The notes beneath the pieces were generated by a model that ran no database searches, was not told where the DNA came from, and was given only the letters and a program-made list of their open reading frames with translations. Below, piece after piece: positions 32,084 to 41,801 of a stretch of 64,000 nt of DNA. Made by a program: the position numbers and the translations under genes. Source of the stretch: Litoreibacter roseus (GTDB lineage Bacteria; Pseudomonadota; Alphaproteobacteria; Rhodobacterales; Rhodobacteraceae); the NCBI RefSeq assembly GCF_009811795.1, contig NZ_BLJE01000004.1:62001-126000 (forward strand). The letters are read 5' to 3'. Within the stretch, counting starts at the first letter, position 1; every line of letters starts with the position of its first letter.

Positions 32084-33406
32084 ATGGATTTGACGCAGTA
32101 TCTGGGCCCATTGGCGGGCTATGTGGACACCGGAACGGAGCTTGCGCTGAAGTGGCTTACGAGCCCAGCGGCCTGGTCCCAGTTTGCCCTTTTGGTCGCG
32201 GCGTTTCTCGCGGCAATCGTGACCTCCAGCTACGTGGGGCGGGTTTTGACGCGGCTATTGACCCCAGCGGATGGGGCCACGTCCCTCTTTGCCCAGATCC
32301 GGCTGTTCGTGCTGCGTTTCCTGCCGCTTTTATTGCCACTCTTTGCCTATGTTTTCACAGCCGTCGGTGAGGGAATTGTCCGGTCCCTGTTTGAATCCGG
32401 GGCGGTCATCGCTTTTGGCAAACGCGTCTTCATGTTCATTGCCGCACGCAGGTTGGCCCGGGACATCGTTACTGATCCGTTCCTCAAGCTTTTGGCGAAG
32501 TACATCCTGCTGCCCATCGCAGCCCTCTATGCCCTAGGACTGCTCGAACCCGTAACGCTGTACCTGACCGAGACAACCGTCGGCATCGGGAACATTTCGT
32601 TCAGCGCCATTTCGCTCGTGCGCGGAATCATCGCCGGATCGTTGCTATTCTGGCTGGGACGCTGGTCGAACGACCGCAGTGCAAGCTACCTAAGCAACCA
32701 AGACGAGATGCGGCCGGCCACGCGGCAGCTTGCCATCAAGACCGCTGAGATTGTGATTTTCGGCGTGGCGTTCTTGCTGTTGATGAACATCATGGGGATC
32801 AACCTGTCCACGCTCGCGGTTCTGGGCGGTGCGATTGGTGTGGGCCTTGGCTTCGGTCTCCAGAAGATCGCATCAAACTTCATCTCGGGCGTGATCCTTC
32901 TGCTCGAAGGTCAGGCCACAGTCGGGGATTTCGTGGAACTGGATGGCGGCGAGGCGGGGACAATTGTAAAGATGACCGCCCGCGCCACGATCCTTGAAAC
33001 CTTTGACGGCCGTTGGATCGTTGTGCCGAACGAAGACTTCATCACCACGCGCGTGATAAATTACTCCGACGCCGGGTCAGCCAACAGGTATGAGGTCGAG
33101 TTTTCCGTCAGCTATGACACCGATATCAACAAGGTCCCTGATATAGTGACCACAGCTGTTGCCACTCATCCGGATATTTTGAACGAGCCGGATGGGCCAG
33201 ACTGCGAACTGAAGGCCTTTGGTGACAGCGGGGTAGAGTTCGGCCTAGAATTTTGGGTGAATGGCATCGACGACGGTAAGAACAAATATGCCTCAGATGT
33301 GATGTTCTTGATCTGGAACGCGTTGAAAGAACACGACATCGAAATTCCTTATCCACACCGCGTTGTGGAACTCAAAGGTGCCGTGCCTGCTGATCTGACC
33401 GCGTGA
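32084..33406 (+). CDS. MscS-family mechanosensitive ion channel
   Basis: This 440-residue inner-membrane protein has about six transmembrane segments in the first 260 residues. The pore-lining helix and beta domain are recognisable: 'LAVLGGAIGVGLGFGLQKIASN' region (near 247-268), then 'FVELDGGEAGTIVKMTARAT' near 286 and 'FDGRWIVVPNEDFIT' near 308. MscS channels open on membrane tension to release osmolytes during hypo-osmotic shock. The stop overlaps the start of the next gene (GTGA), so the two form an operon. Confidence 0.92.
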   Translation: MDLTQYLGPLAGYVDTGTELALKWLTSPAAWSQFALLVAAFLAAIVTSSYVGRVLTRLLTPADGATSLFAQIRLFVLRFLPLLLPLFAYVFTAVGEGIVRSLFESGAVIAFGKRVFMFIAARRLARDIVTDPFLKLLAKYILLPIAALYALGLLEPVTLYLTETTVGIGNISFSAISLVRGIIAGSLLFWLGRWSNDRSASYLSNQDEMRPATRQLAIKTAEIVIFGVAFLLLMNIMGINLSTLAVLGGAIGVGLGFGLQKIASNFISGVILLLEGQATVGDFVELDGGEAGTIVKMTARATILETFDGRWIVVPNEDFITTRVINYSDAGSANRYEVEFSVSYDTDINKVPDIVTTAVATHPDILNEPDGPDCELKAFGDSGVEFGLEFWVNGIDDGKNKYASDVMFLIWNALKEHDIEIPYPHRVVELKGAVPADLTA

Positions 33407-34599
33407 AACCCGCCTTGGTGATAGGCGCGGGCCCCGCCGGTCTTATGGCGGCGGACCGATTGGCGGCGGCGGGGCTGCCCGTCGTCATGGCCGATCAGAA
33501 ACCGTCGTTCGGGCGCAAATTTCTAATGGCGGGCAAGTCGGGGCTTAACCTGACGAAAATCGAGGATCGCGACCGCTTCAACGCCGCCTACGCAGAAGCC
33601 ACGCCGCTGTTGCAACCAATGATCGAAAACTTCGGACCGGACGCCATCATCGCGTGGGCGGAAGCACTAGGGCAAGGGATATTCAAAGGATCCACCGGCC
33701 GCGTGTTTCCGCAGGTCATGAAGGCCTCGCCCCTGCTGCGGGCGTGGCTCGCACGCCTCGACGACTTGGGGGTGGAGCGCAGGGTGAGATGGCGCTGGTC
33801 CGGCTTTTCGGAACAGGACTGCATGTTTGACACGCCAGAGGGACCGCAACGGGTCACCCCTTCGGTTACCGTTCTTGCGATGGGCGGGGCAAGCTGGGCG
33901 CGGTTGGGATCGGACGGGGCATGGGCCACGCACATGGGCGACCGGATCGACATCGCGCCGTTCCAGCCCGCGAATGTAGGCTTCCGCGTAACGTGGTCGG
34001 ATCACATGGCGGGCTTTTTTGGAACACCTTTGAAAAACATTGCTCTCCACGCGGGATCTCAACGCACACGCGGGGAGGTTGTGATTTCGGAGCAGGGGAT
34101 CGAAGGCGGCGGGATTTACGAAGTGTCCCGTCCGCTGCGGGATGGAGCCCCACTTACCTTGGACCTTCTGCCCGACCTGACCCCGGCTCAAATCACTGAC
34201 CGTCTGTCCGGCCCGCGAGGCAAGGCGTCTCTTTCCAACCACATTCGGAAAACTTTGAAGTTGCCACCGGCAAAGCTAGCCTTGCTTCAGGAATTTGCAC
34301 GCCCCTTGCCATCAGCGCCGGAGGCGCTCGCTGCCATCATCAAGTCGTTGCCAGTCCGACTGAACGGGCCGATGGAGATGGAAGGCGCGATCTCCACTGC
34401 CGGTGGGATCGTCCTTGATGCCTTGGACAACAGTTTGATGCTGAAATCTGCGCCGGGTGTATTCGCAGCGGGCGAAATGCTGGATTGGGAAGCCCCGACT
34501 GGAGGCTATTTGTTGACGGCTTGTCTTGCGACGGGCAGATGGGCTGGGGACCACGCGGCCGAGTGGGCGAAGGCTCAGGACGCGGCGGCGGCCTTGTAG
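33403..34599 (+). CDS. TIGR03862-type FAD-dependent flavoprotein (HI0933-like)
   Basis: This 398-residue protein begins with a Rossmann FAD motif 'VIGAGPAGLMAADRLAAAG', then 'GRKFLMAGKSGLNLT' near residue 43, typical of HI0933/BaiN-like flavoproteins. 'GGIVLDALD' and 'GVFAAGEMLDWEAPTGGYLL' in the C-terminal third are the usual FAD block. The physiological substrate is not established for this subgroup. It is translationally coupled to the MscS gene (GTG start within its stop). Its 3' end overlaps the glutathione-transferase gene by about 25 bases on the opposite strand. Confidence 0.85.
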   Translation: MKPALVIGAGPAGLMAADRLAAAGLPVVMADQKPSFGRKFLMAGKSGLNLTKIEDRDRFNAAYAEATPLLQPMIENFGPDAIIAWAEALGQGIFKGSTGRVFPQVMKASPLLRAWLARLDDLGVERRVRWRWSGFSEQDCMFDTPEGPQRVTPSVTVLAMGGASWARLGSDGAWATHMGDRIDIAPFQPANVGFRVTWSDHMAGFFGTPLKNIALHAGSQRTRGEVVISEQGIEGGGIYEVSRPLRDGAPLTLDLLPDLTPAQITDRLSGPRGKASLSNHIRKTLKLPPAKLALLQEFARPLPSAPEALAAIIKSLPVRLNGPMEMEGAISTAGGIVLDALDNSLMLKSAPGVFAAGEMLDWEAPTGGYLLTACLATGRWAGDHAAEWAKAQDAAAAL

Positions 34600-35162
34600 G
34601 CGTCGCGCGCTTTCATCCGGCTCAGATAGTCGGACAGAGCAGGGTCATTCAGGCCAAGCTTTGCGATGATACTCCATCCCAGGCAGTGGGTCAGGACGAT
34701 GTCCGGCACGGTAATCTGGTCGCCCATCAGGAATGCCTTGTCGCCGAGCCTTGCGCCCATCCGCGCCGCGTTGGTCTCAAATTCCCATCTCAAGGTTTCT
34801 TTGACCGCAGGTACCCGACGATCTTCGGGCAAGACAAAGCTGTGTTTGGCGGCTGTCCACAAAATCGCGTCGAATTCATCAAGAACCGTGTGGGTCAACG
34901 CATCCTGCGCGGCGCGCTCTTTTGTTCCGGCAGGATGGGTCAAATTTTGATGCTTATCGGCAAGATAGGTGATGATGGCGGTGGAATCCGTCATCTGCAC
35001 ATCACCATCCAGCATGGCAGGCACTTTTCCCGTCCCATTCATCGCCCTTACATCCGCATCGCCCGGCAGGGACGGGACATAGTCGTAGGGCTGATCCAGT
35101 TCCTGCAACGCCCAGAGCACGCGGAAAGCGCGACTTTTTACGGTTCCGAAGACTTTATACAT
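34575..35162 (-). CDS. glutathione S-transferase family protein
   Basis: This 195-residue protein shows the two-domain GST fold. The N-terminal thioredoxin-like domain has 'TVKSRAFRVLWALQE' near the start and 'NGTGKVPAMLDGD' near 42, with 'MTDSTAIITYLAD' (Glu/Asp-Ser glutathione-binding block) near 57. The C-terminal part is helical, with 'FLMGDQITVPDIVLTHCL' near 143. A candidate catalytic Ser near residue 10 suggests a Ser-type bacterial GST. The substrate is not predicted. It is followed by holA on the same strand upstream. Confidence 0.87.
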   Translation of the reverse strand: MYKVFGTVKSRAFRVLWALQELDQPYDYVPSLPGDADVRAMNGTGKVPAMLDGDVQMTDSTAIITYLADKHQNLTHPAGTKERAAQDALTHTVLDEFDAILWTAAKHSFVLPEDRRVPAVKETLRWEFETNAARMGARLGDKAFLMGDQITVPDIVLTHCLGWSIIAKLGLNDPALSDYLSRMKARDAYKAAAAS

Positions 35163-35180
35163 GTCGATTCCTCCAGGCGG

Positions 35181-36203
35181 TTACCGTCGTGCCATCATTG
35201 CCAATCGAATAAGGGCCCGTTCCATCAGTGCCATCTGCGGGACGGGTTGAGACGAACGCAATTGCAGGTCCGTATCGGTCAGCACGCGTAACGCAGCCTC
35301 CAGCTTACGGGCGCCCCATGTTTTGGCCTGACGCGCCATTCGGTCTTTCCGCTTGAAATTGACCGGCGGTCGGGCGCGGGCAAGACCAGCTTCGGGGCCT
35401 TTGGGATCACTGGCCGCGAGATAGAGCTTACGAAAATGCTGGGATGCGCCGATGCACAGCCGAACTGCTGCAACCCCCTGCGCCTCCAGTTTGCTGAGGA
35501 TCGTCCCGATTTCCTGAACGCGGCCCTCGGCGACGATGTCCAAAGCGTCATCCAAGGCAGCCTCAGCCGTTGCTGGGGCGCATAACGCAATATCTTCGGG
35601 GGATACCGGCGTCTCGTCGCCAAGCTTGTAAAGGCTGAGCTTCTCGACCGTCTGTTTGAAATCACCCGGCTCAAGAATGCGTCCCAGATCCATAAGATCG
35701 CTCATCGCGTCGGGCGCTACCTGGCCGAGACCTGCATCGCGCAAGTCTTTCTCGATTTCGTCACGTCCCGGTGGATCAGCGTAGACCGCTGCCGCGTAGG
35801 CGTTCGGATGGGCTTCAAAGAGCTTTCTCAGCTTCGACGTTGGCTTGAGTTGCCCTGCGGTGATCACCACAAAAGCATCCCCTTGTTGCCAGTCATCGAT
35901 GGCCGCCGTTACGCTGGCAGCCAGAACATCATTCGCCTCTTCCAGAAAAGCGACACGCTGGCCGGGGAAAAACCCGACGGCCTTGATCGCATCGCTCAAA
36001 AGCGCCGGTTCCTTGCGCATCTCGCTGGCTGCAATACGCGTCAGGCGCATCTCATCCTCGCCTGTGGGGCCTATCAGGGCGCTGATCAGCTGTTGGCGCT
36101 TCAAAGCTGTCCGCATTGGGTCAGGGCCGTAGATCAGCACCCCTGTGCGCGTTAGGTCGGGCTTTTCGAAGAAACTGCGTGCATCGCGGGGGGGAAGTTT
36201 CAT
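35181..36203 (-). CDS. holA: DNA polymerase III delta subunit
   Basis: This 340-residue clamp-loader subunit opens the beta clamp for loading on DNA. The layout and motifs match HolA: 'GVLIYGPDPMR' near 21, 'FLEEANDV' near 85, and 'AFVVITAGQLKPTSKLRKLFE' region near 109, with the C-terminal 'LPPVNFKRKD'-like block at 'RPPVNFKRKDRMA'. Start ATG overlaps the lptE stop (ATGA), and lptE overlaps leuS, so leuS-lptE-holA form one operon. Confidence 0.92.
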   Translation of the reverse strand: MKLPPRDARSFFEKPDLTRTGVLIYGPDPMRTALKRQQLISALIGPTGEDEMRLTRIAASEMRKEPALLSDAIKAVGFFPGQRVAFLEEANDVLAASVTAAIDDWQQGDAFVVITAGQLKPTSKLRKLFEAHPNAYAAAVYADPPGRDEIEKDLRDAGLGQVAPDAMSDLMDLGRILEPGDFKQTVEKLSLYKLGDETPVSPEDIALCAPATAEAALDDALDIVAEGRVQEIGTILSKLEAQGVAAVRLCIGASQHFRKLYLAASDPKGPEAGLARARPPVNFKRKDRMARQAKTWGARKLEAALRVLTDTDLQLRSSQPVPQMALMERALIRLAMMARR

Positions 36204-36688
36204 CAGGTGAATTCGTCCGAGCGCACCAGAAGTTGCGAGATTGCCTTGTCCGCCAAGGAAACCATCAACCGGTCAGAGGCATCGCGCTGGGCGGCCAATG
36301 TGGCCACCGGCTGCTCGGACGCGGAATAGGCGGTGAAGGTGTTGATCGTGCCATCGATGAGAGGCTTACGCGTCTGCGCATCCCGCAGCGTGTAGCTGAG
36401 CGTGCCAAGAACATTGTAGCGCGTAATGTCGTTGGCATCGCGAATGGCCAGCCCGCTCTCTGATGTGCGGATCGAGTAGTCCAGCACGTATTTAGGCGCC
36501 GTCGCCTGACCGAGACGGGACTCCATCTGTTCGACGAACGTAAACTCCAGCTGGGTATCGGGTGCGCGCACACCGATGTCACGCCTAAGGCCGGAGGTTG
36601 CGTTGCCGGATTGATAGACCGGCTCAAACCCGCACCCGGCAACGGCTGCACCCGCAAAGAGAAAGAAGCGTCTGTCAAACGACAACAT
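36203..36688 (-). CDS. lptE: LPS-assembly lipoprotein LptE
   Basis: This 161-residue protein is a predicted outer-membrane lipoprotein. The lipobox is 'AVAGCG' (Cys near 19) after a short signal ('[10 protein letters not shown]'). Family features include 'GFEPVYQ' just after the Cys and '[16 protein letters not shown]' near 66. LptE plugs LptD and helps lipopolysaccharide insertion into the outer membrane. I chose ATG 36688 to give a normal lipoprotein signal; a longer start at 36736 lies inside leuS. Overlaps leuS by 14 bases and holA by 1. Confidence 0.9.
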   Translation of the reverse strand: MLSFDRRFFLFAGAAVAGCGFEPVYQSGNATSGLRRDIGVRAPDTQLEFTFVEQMESRLGQATAPKYVLDYSIRTSESGLAIRDANDITRYNVLGTLSYTLRDAQTRKPLIDGTINTFTAYSASEQPVATLAAQRDASDRLMVSLADKAISQLLVRSDEFT

Positions 36689-39215
36689 TGATGATCCGGC
36701 CCGGGACAATGATAAGCTTTTTCGGTGCAGCGCCATTAAGCGCCCGCATCACAGCATTGTCGGCAAGCGCCTGCTTTTCAAGCTCTTCCTTGGGCGTGTC
36801 CTTTGGCACCGTCAGCTCAGAACGGCGTTTGCCGTTCACCTGGATTGGCAGCGTGACCGTATCCTCGACCAAAAGCGCCTCGTCCGCTTTCGGCCACGAT
36901 GCATTGGCAATCAGACCCTCACCGCCTAGATGGGACCAGATTTCTTCAGCTAAATGCGGTGTCATGGGTGACATCAGTTGGGCCAGCGTCTTGATGGCCT
37001 GCCGTTTGGCACCGGGGCCCGCGTCCGATTTCTGGATCGTATTGGCGAACTCATGCAGTTTTGCAACCGACTTGTTGAAGCCAAAGGTTTCAATGCCTTG
37101 GGTGACCTCATGAATGGCCTGCGCGGTCGCACGCTCCAGCGCGGGATCGGTGTCTGATCCTTCAGGTAAGTCAGTGGCCAGCCGCCAGACACGTCCCAGA
37201 AATTTCCACGCGGCATCGGCGCCGGCCGCCGTCCATTCCACGTCCCGCTCGGGGGGGGAGTCACTCAGGACAAACCAACGCGCCGTGTCGGCGCCGTACT
37301 GGTCGATGATATCCACCGGATCGACCACATTCTTCTTGGACTTCGACATCTTGGCCGAGGGGATCACTTCAATCGGCTCGCCAGTGGCGCGCAGCGTTTT
37401 CGCAGCCTCATCCACGTCTTCGGGCAGGTGGTAGACGGGTCGTCCCGCACCATCGCGCGTCTGATAGATGGCATGCGTGACCATGCCTTGAGTGAAGAGT
37501 GCATTGAACGGCTCAATGGCAGAGGCGGGCAGGTGACCGGTCAAATGCATGGCCCGCGCGAAGAAGCGGGAATAGAGCAGGTGTAGGATCGCGTGCTCGA
37601 CGCCGCCGATATATTGATCGACATTCATCCAGTAGGCCGCGTCATCGGCGTTTGTCGGGTCTTCTGCATCCGGGGACGTAAACCGCGCAAAATACCAGGA
37701 TGAGTCCACAAATGTGTCCATCGTGTCGGTTTCACGTTTCGCGGCTTTCCCGCAGGCAGGGCACGGCGTGTCACGCCATGTCGGATGGCGGTCCAGTGGA
37801 TTGCCGGGAATGTCGAAATTGACATCATCGGGCAACTCGACCGGCAGGTTTTCCTTCTTTTCCGGGACGATGCCGCAGTCTTCGCAATGCACAACCGGGA
37901 TAGGACAGCCCCAATATCTCTGGCGGCTCAAACCCCAGTCCCGCAGGCGGAACTGAGTTTCGCCCGTACCGATGCCTTGCGTCTCGGCCCACTCAATTGT
38001 CGCGTCGATTGCTTCCTGACCCGTCGCGACGTCGACGCCAGCAGGCTGATTGATCCATTTCACGGTGTCGGTCTTTGGTGGAACAAACGCTGTGCTCTCG
38101 ACACGGGTGTCATCGTCGATTGCGACAAACGTATCGATCACCGTCAAGTCGTATTTTCGCGCAAAATCCAAGTCTCGCTGGTCATGAGCCGGACAGCCAA
38201 AGATCGCGCCTGTCCCGTAGTCCATCAGAACAAAGTTGGCGACCCATACAGGCAGTGTTTGGCCATCATACAGAGGATGCTTGACAGTGAGGCCCGTGTC
38301 ATAGCCCAGTTTTTCTGCTGTCTCCAAGGCCTCTTCTGTTGTTCCGCCCTTCCGCACATCGATGGCGAAATCGGCAAGCTTCGTATCCTGTTCTGCCAAA
38401 GCGCGGGCCAAGGGATGTTCCGGCGCAATGGCGATGAAGCTTGCACCTGCCAAAGTGTCAGGGCGTGTGGTGTAGACTTCGATATTGTCAAAATCAGCTA
38501 TGGTTTCGGTCAGGTTGAAGGCCATGCGCAAGCCGCGCGATTTTCCGATCCAGTTGGCCTGCATCAGCTTGACCTTCGCAGGCCAGTTATCCAGCCCGTC
38601 GATGGCGTCCAACAACTCTTCGGCCATATCCGAGATTTTGAAGAACCACTGGGTCAGGTCGCGCCGTTCCACATCGGCGCCGGACCGCCACCCTTTGCCG
38701 TCAATGACCTGCTCGTTGGCCAGCACGGTCATGTCGACCGGGTCCCAATTGACTGTGGCTTCCTTCCGGTAGATCAGATTGGCCGCCAACATGTCCAAGA
38801 ACAGGGCTTGCTGTTGACCGTAATAGTCCGGATCGCATGTGGCGAATTCGCGGGACCAGTCAATGCTGAGGCCCAGAGGTTTCATCTGCTCGCGCATGAC
38901 CGCAATATTGTCGTAGGTCCAGTCCTTCGGGTGACCGCCAGATGCCATAGCCGCGTTTTCCGCTGGCATCCCGAACGCATCCCAGCCCATTGGATGCAAC
39001 ACGCTGAAACCACAGGAAGATTTATATCGCGCGATTACGTCGCCCATGGTGTAGTTGCGCACGTGTCCGATATGGATCCGCCCAGACGGGTAGGGGAACA
39101 TCTCAAGGACATAATACTTATCGCGATTGTCCTTCCGGACAGCTCGGAAGGTATCGGCATCTTCCCATGCTTTTTGCCATTTCGGCTCTACGGTGCGGGC
39201 GTTGTAGCGGGACAT
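36675..39215 (-). CDS. leuS: leucyl-tRNA synthetase
   Basis: This 846-residue class I synthetase charges tRNA-Leu. The 'HIGH' motif is in '[13 protein letters not shown]' near residue 47 and 'KMSKS' in '[10 protein letters not shown]' near 613. The editing domain (residues about 220-420) contains '[12 protein letters not shown]' near 239, with the Thr-rich motif used in hydrolysing mischarged tRNA. The length and order match bacterial LeuS. The start is ATG 39215. A terminator-like hairpin lies immediately upstream at 39232-39258. Confidence 0.97.
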   Translation of the reverse strand: MSRYNARTVEPKWQKAWEDADTFRAVRKDNRDKYYVLEMFPYPSGRIHIGHVRNYTMGDVIARYKSSCGFSVLHPMGWDAFGMPAENAAMASGGHPKDWTYDNIAVMREQMKPLGLSIDWSREFATCDPDYYGQQQALFLDMLAANLIYRKEATVNWDPVDMTVLANEQVIDGKGWRSGADVERRDLTQWFFKISDMAEELLDAIDGLDNWPAKVKLMQANWIGKSRGLRMAFNLTETIADFDNIEVYTTRPDTLAGASFIAIAPEHPLARALAEQDTKLADFAIDVRKGGTTEEALETAEKLGYDTGLTVKHPLYDGQTLPVWVANFVLMDYGTGAIFGCPAHDQRDLDFARKYDLTVIDTFVAIDDDTRVESTAFVPPKTDTVKWINQPAGVDVATGQEAIDATIEWAETQGIGTGETQFRLRDWGLSRQRYWGCPIPVVHCEDCGIVPEKKENLPVELPDDVNFDIPGNPLDRHPTWRDTPCPACGKAAKRETDTMDTFVDSSWYFARFTSPDAEDPTNADDAAYWMNVDQYIGGVEHAILHLLYSRFFARAMHLTGHLPASAIEPFNALFTQGMVTHAIYQTRDGAGRPVYHLPEDVDEAAKTLRATGEPIEVIPSAKMSKSKKNVVDPVDIIDQYGADTARWFVLSDSPPERDVEWTAAGADAAWKFLGRVWRLATDLPEGSDTDPALERATAQAIHEVTQGIETFGFNKSVAKLHEFANTIQKSDAGPGAKRQAIKTLAQLMSPMTPHLAEEIWSHLGGEGLIANASWPKADEALLVEDTVTLPIQVNGKRRSELTVPKDTPKEELEKQALADNAVMRALNGAAPKKLIIVPGRIINVVV

Positions 39216-39231
39216 TTCTATTCCTTGGATG

Positions 39232-39258
39232 CAAAGAAGCCGGGCCTTGAGACCCGGC
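39232..39258 (-). terminator. terminator-like hairpin between DUF3576 gene and leuS
   Basis: On the minus strand a 6-bp stem GCCGGG/CCCGGC (39239-39258) with an 8-base loop is followed by TTCTTT. It lies 30 bases after the DUF3576 stop and only about 17 bases before the leuS start, so it could end the DUF3576 transcript or attenuate read-through into leuS. Confidence 0.7.
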
Positions 39259-39288
39259 GTTTGTCATAAGTTCAACTGGGGCGACGGT

Positions 39289-39765
39289 CTAGAGGTTGGT
39301 GTCGCGGATGCGGAGCTGACGTGCCCGGTTCAGGATGGCATCTTCCACGGCACGGCTGGTTTCCCGATCAACCGCAGCACCATTGCGGCCCTGAAGCGCC
39401 ACACGCAGGGATCGTGCGTCTAAAGCCGGATCACTAATGTAGACCGTCGCGCGATAGGCTCGGGAGGATCCTTGCGGGCTACCATATCCCAAAACGATGG
39501 TGCCGGTGAACGGGTCCGCGGCCTGAAGTGGCATGAAATTCAGCACGTCCAGCGAAGCGTTCCAGAGGTACTTGTTCACCTCAAGCGTGGTATTCGGATC
39601 ATCGCGGGCATCAAACAGATCAAAAAGGGAATCTCGGCGCTGCGCTGCATCGGTCCGCGCTGCGCTGTCAAAATCCCGTTCAAATCCGGTATCGTTCTGG
39701 CCACCACACGCAGCCACGCCACCTGCCAGCGCCAAAGCCAAAACGGCATTCAAAGCTAATCTCAC
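39289..39765 (-). CDS. DUF3576 family lipoprotein
   Basis: This protein of about 158 residues begins with a lipoprotein signal: 'LALALAGGVAACGG', lipobox Cys near residue 20. It belongs to DUF3576 (PF12100), proteins of alphaproteobacteria of unknown function found beside leuS and lptE. Motifs are 'VNKYLWNASLDVLNFMPLQ' near 62 and 'GTIVLGYGSP' near 86. I chose a GTG start at 39765 because GGGAG lies 7 bases upstream; an ATG at 39801 is also possible. Its location and lipoprotein nature suggest a role in outer-membrane biogenesis. Confidence 0.8.
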   Translation of the reverse strand: MRLALNAVLALALAGGVAACGGQNDTGFERDFDSAARTDAAQRRDSLFDLFDARDDPNTTLEVNKYLWNASLDVLNFMPLQAADPFTGTIVLGYGSPQGSSRAYRATVYISDPALDARSLRVALQGRNGAAVDRETSRAVEDAILNRARQLRIRDTNL

Positions 39766-40029
39766 CGAATTCTCCCGCTTACCCCGGCCCGGAAAGGCCA
39801 TTGGTCACACTCGCCGTCATATAACGCAGGCTTGAGAGCGACAAGTTCTATTCCCGAAGATCAACGGCGGAGCGGGTTCCGTCACTGTGGCACCATTGCA
39901 TCAATATTTCGGGTTGGGGGCCGGGTGTCTCACATCGACTTGAAAAGAAAAGCCAGTCGTAGGATTTAACCACAGACCCAATTCGGACTCACTGGATTGA
40001 GTTGAACCAATGAGAATAGAGGGAAAACC

Positions 40030-41028
40030 ATGAAAAAGATTCTCCTTGCATCCACAGCGATCGTCGCCTTCTGCGGCGCTGCAGCTGCCGATGTGTCCCT
40101 GTCCGGCCGTGCCGAAATGGGTATTGTTGACAGTGACGCCGATGACATTAGCGCACAGTTCTTCACCGACATCGACGTTACGTTCACCATGTCCGGTGAA
40201 ACAGACGGCGGTCTGGCTTTCGGTGCATCCGTTGACCTCGATGAAGGTGGCGACGGTTCGGCTGCTTCCGACGACAACTCGGACGATGGTGGCGCAACGA
40301 TCTTCATCTCCGGTGGCTTTGGTACGGTCACTATGGGTGATACAGACGGCGCTCTGGACTGGGCGCTGAGCGACGCTGGCAACAACAACAATGGTGGTTC
40401 CATCAACGACGATGAAACCGAGCATGCTGGTTACAACGGCTCCTACCTTGACGGTGACGGCGGTAACGACGGTCAGATCCTGCGCTACAACTACACAGCC
40501 GGTGCATTTGGATTTGCTATCTCTTATGAGCAGGGCGACACTGACTTTGAAGATTTTGACTTCGGTGATGAGCGGACAGAATCAGACGAATCCGACGGTT
40601 TCGCGATTGGTGTTCGCTACGGTCTCGACATCGCAGCAGGTACTGTAAACTTCGGCCTTGGTTACCAAGAAGTTGATGTTGACGGCGATGACAACGATCT
40701 GGACGGCATCGGTCTTTCGATCGCAGCAACCTTCGATAATGGTTTGGCTGCTGGCATCACATATCTCGACGGTGAGTTCGACGGCGACGACGAAGGCGAC
40801 GATCACATCGGCGTTGGCATCGGCTACACGACTGGTGCGATCACTCTGCACGCAAACTACGGTCAGTATGATTACGGTGACGACTCCGAAGCAGAAGGCT
40901 TCGGTCTGTCCGCAGCTTACGACCTCGGCGGTGGCGCAGTTGTTCACGCTGGTTACGGCGACAGCGACTTCGACGACGACGACGCAGACTTCTCCACGTT
41001 CTCCTTGGGCCTCGGCCTGAGCTTCTAA
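40030..41028 (+). CDS. Rhodobacter-type porin, highly acidic
   Basis: This 332-residue outer-membrane protein has a signal peptide ending 'GAAAAD' (residues 1-20) and the alternating beta-strand pattern of an alphaproteobacterial general porin: 'VSLSGRAEMGI' at the start, 'GFGTVTMGDTDGALDWALS' near 99 and a C-terminal Phe ('LGLGLSF') that marks outer-membrane assembly. Asp and Glu are very frequent, with runs such as 'DSDFDDDDADF'. Similar acidity in Rhodobacter porins fits Ca-binding loops. A GAGGGAAAA ribosome-binding site precedes the start. It is followed by a strong terminator. Monocistronic. Confidence 0.93.
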   Translation: MKKILLASTAIVAFCGAAAADVSLSGRAEMGIVDSDADDISAQFFTDIDVTFTMSGETDGGLAFGASVDLDEGGDGSAASDDNSDDGGATIFISGGFGTVTMGDTDGALDWALSDAGNNNNGGSINDDETEHAGYNGSYLDGDGGNDGQILRYNYTAGAFGFAISYEQGDTDFEDFDFGDERTESDESDGFAIGVRYGLDIAAGTVNFGLGYQEVDVDGDDNDLDGIGLSIAATFDNGLAAGITYLDGEFDGDDEGDDHIGVGIGYTTGAITLHANYGQYDYGDDSEAEGFGLSAAYDLGGGAVVHAGYGDSDFDDDDADFSTFSLGLGLSF

Positions 41029-41054
41029 GTTTTCTTAGAAGAGATGTGTTAGGA

Positions 41055-41084
41055 AGAGCGGGCTTCGGCCCGCTCTTTTCTTTT
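41055..41084 (+). terminator. Rho-independent terminator after porin
   Basis: A perfect 9-bp stem AGAGCGGGC/GCCCGCTCT with a TTCG loop is followed by a T-rich tract, about 25 bases after the porin stop. A strong terminator is usual for an abundant porin transcript. Confidence 0.92.
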
Positions 41085-41144
41085 GTGCTCCCCTCTCGCT
41101 TCTGAAAAACTGTCAGAAATGATAAGCGGTTGGAGCGCACACCC

Positions 41145-41801
41145 ATGTCACTGGCAGATATCAAGTCCCGTATCGCTCAGGCCGAAGCTGCAGTGGATCG
41201 GATTGGGCAAACCCATCTGATTGCGGTTTCCAAGATCCAGCCCAACGAGCGGGTCGAAGCCGTTCTGAACGACGGGCACCGCAGCTTCGGTGAAAACCGC
41301 GTTCAGGAAGCTGCTGGCAAATGGCCTGCGTTTCGCGAAACGTATTCCGGCATCGAATTGCATCTCTTGGGACCTTTGCAAACAAACAAAGCCCGCCAAG
41401 CGATGGAGCTGTTCGATGTTATCCACACGCTGGATCGTCCAAAACTTGCCGGGAAGGTCGCGACCCTCAAGGATGAGTTGGGTAAATGTCCGGATCTGTT
41501 CATCCAGATCAATACCGGAGAAGAACCACAGAAAGCGGGCATTCCCCCCGGTGAAGCCGACGCGTTCATCAATCACTGCAAAGAGTTAGGTTTGCCCATC
41601 ATAGGCCTTATGTGCATCCCACCGGTCGACGAGGAAGCGGCACTGCATTTCGCACTGCTCGCGAAAATCGCAGCAAGAAATGGGCTTGATAACCTCAGCA
41701 TGGGCATGAGTGCAGACTTTGAAAAAGCGATCACCTTTGGCGCAACGCATATTCGCGTGGGTTCGGCTATTTTTGGAGAACGCGTTTACGAAGACGCCTG
41801 A
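41145..41801 (+). CDS. YggS/PROSC family PLP-binding protein
   Basis: This 218-residue protein belongs to the YggS/PROSC family, which binds pyridoxal phosphate and helps maintain vitamin B6 homeostasis. The PLP lysine is in 'LIAVSKIQPNE' near residue 31, with 'FGENRVQEAAGKW' near 54 and 'LHLLGPLQTNKA' near 75 as family blocks. 'LSMGMSADFEKAI' and 'VGSAIFGER' close the barrel. ATG 41145 has a GGAG sequence 8 bases upstream. It converges on the L,D-transpeptidase gene with 16 bases of overlap. Confidence 0.92.
   Translation: MSLADIKSRIAQAEAAVDRIGQTHLIAVSKIQPNERVEAVLNDGHRSFGENRVQEAAGKWPAFRETYSGIELHLLGPLQTNKARQAMELFDVIHTLDRPKLAGKVATLKDELGKCPDLFIQINTGEEPQKAGIPPGEADAFINHCKELGLPIIGLMCIPPVDEEAALHFALLAKIAARNGLDNLSMGMSADFEKAITFGATHIRVGSAIFGERVYEDA

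Noticed and set aside
37785-39269. Long plus-strand frame opposite leuS
   Set aside because: The leuS gene on the other strand has HIGH and KMSKS motifs and full family length; the opposing frame has none.
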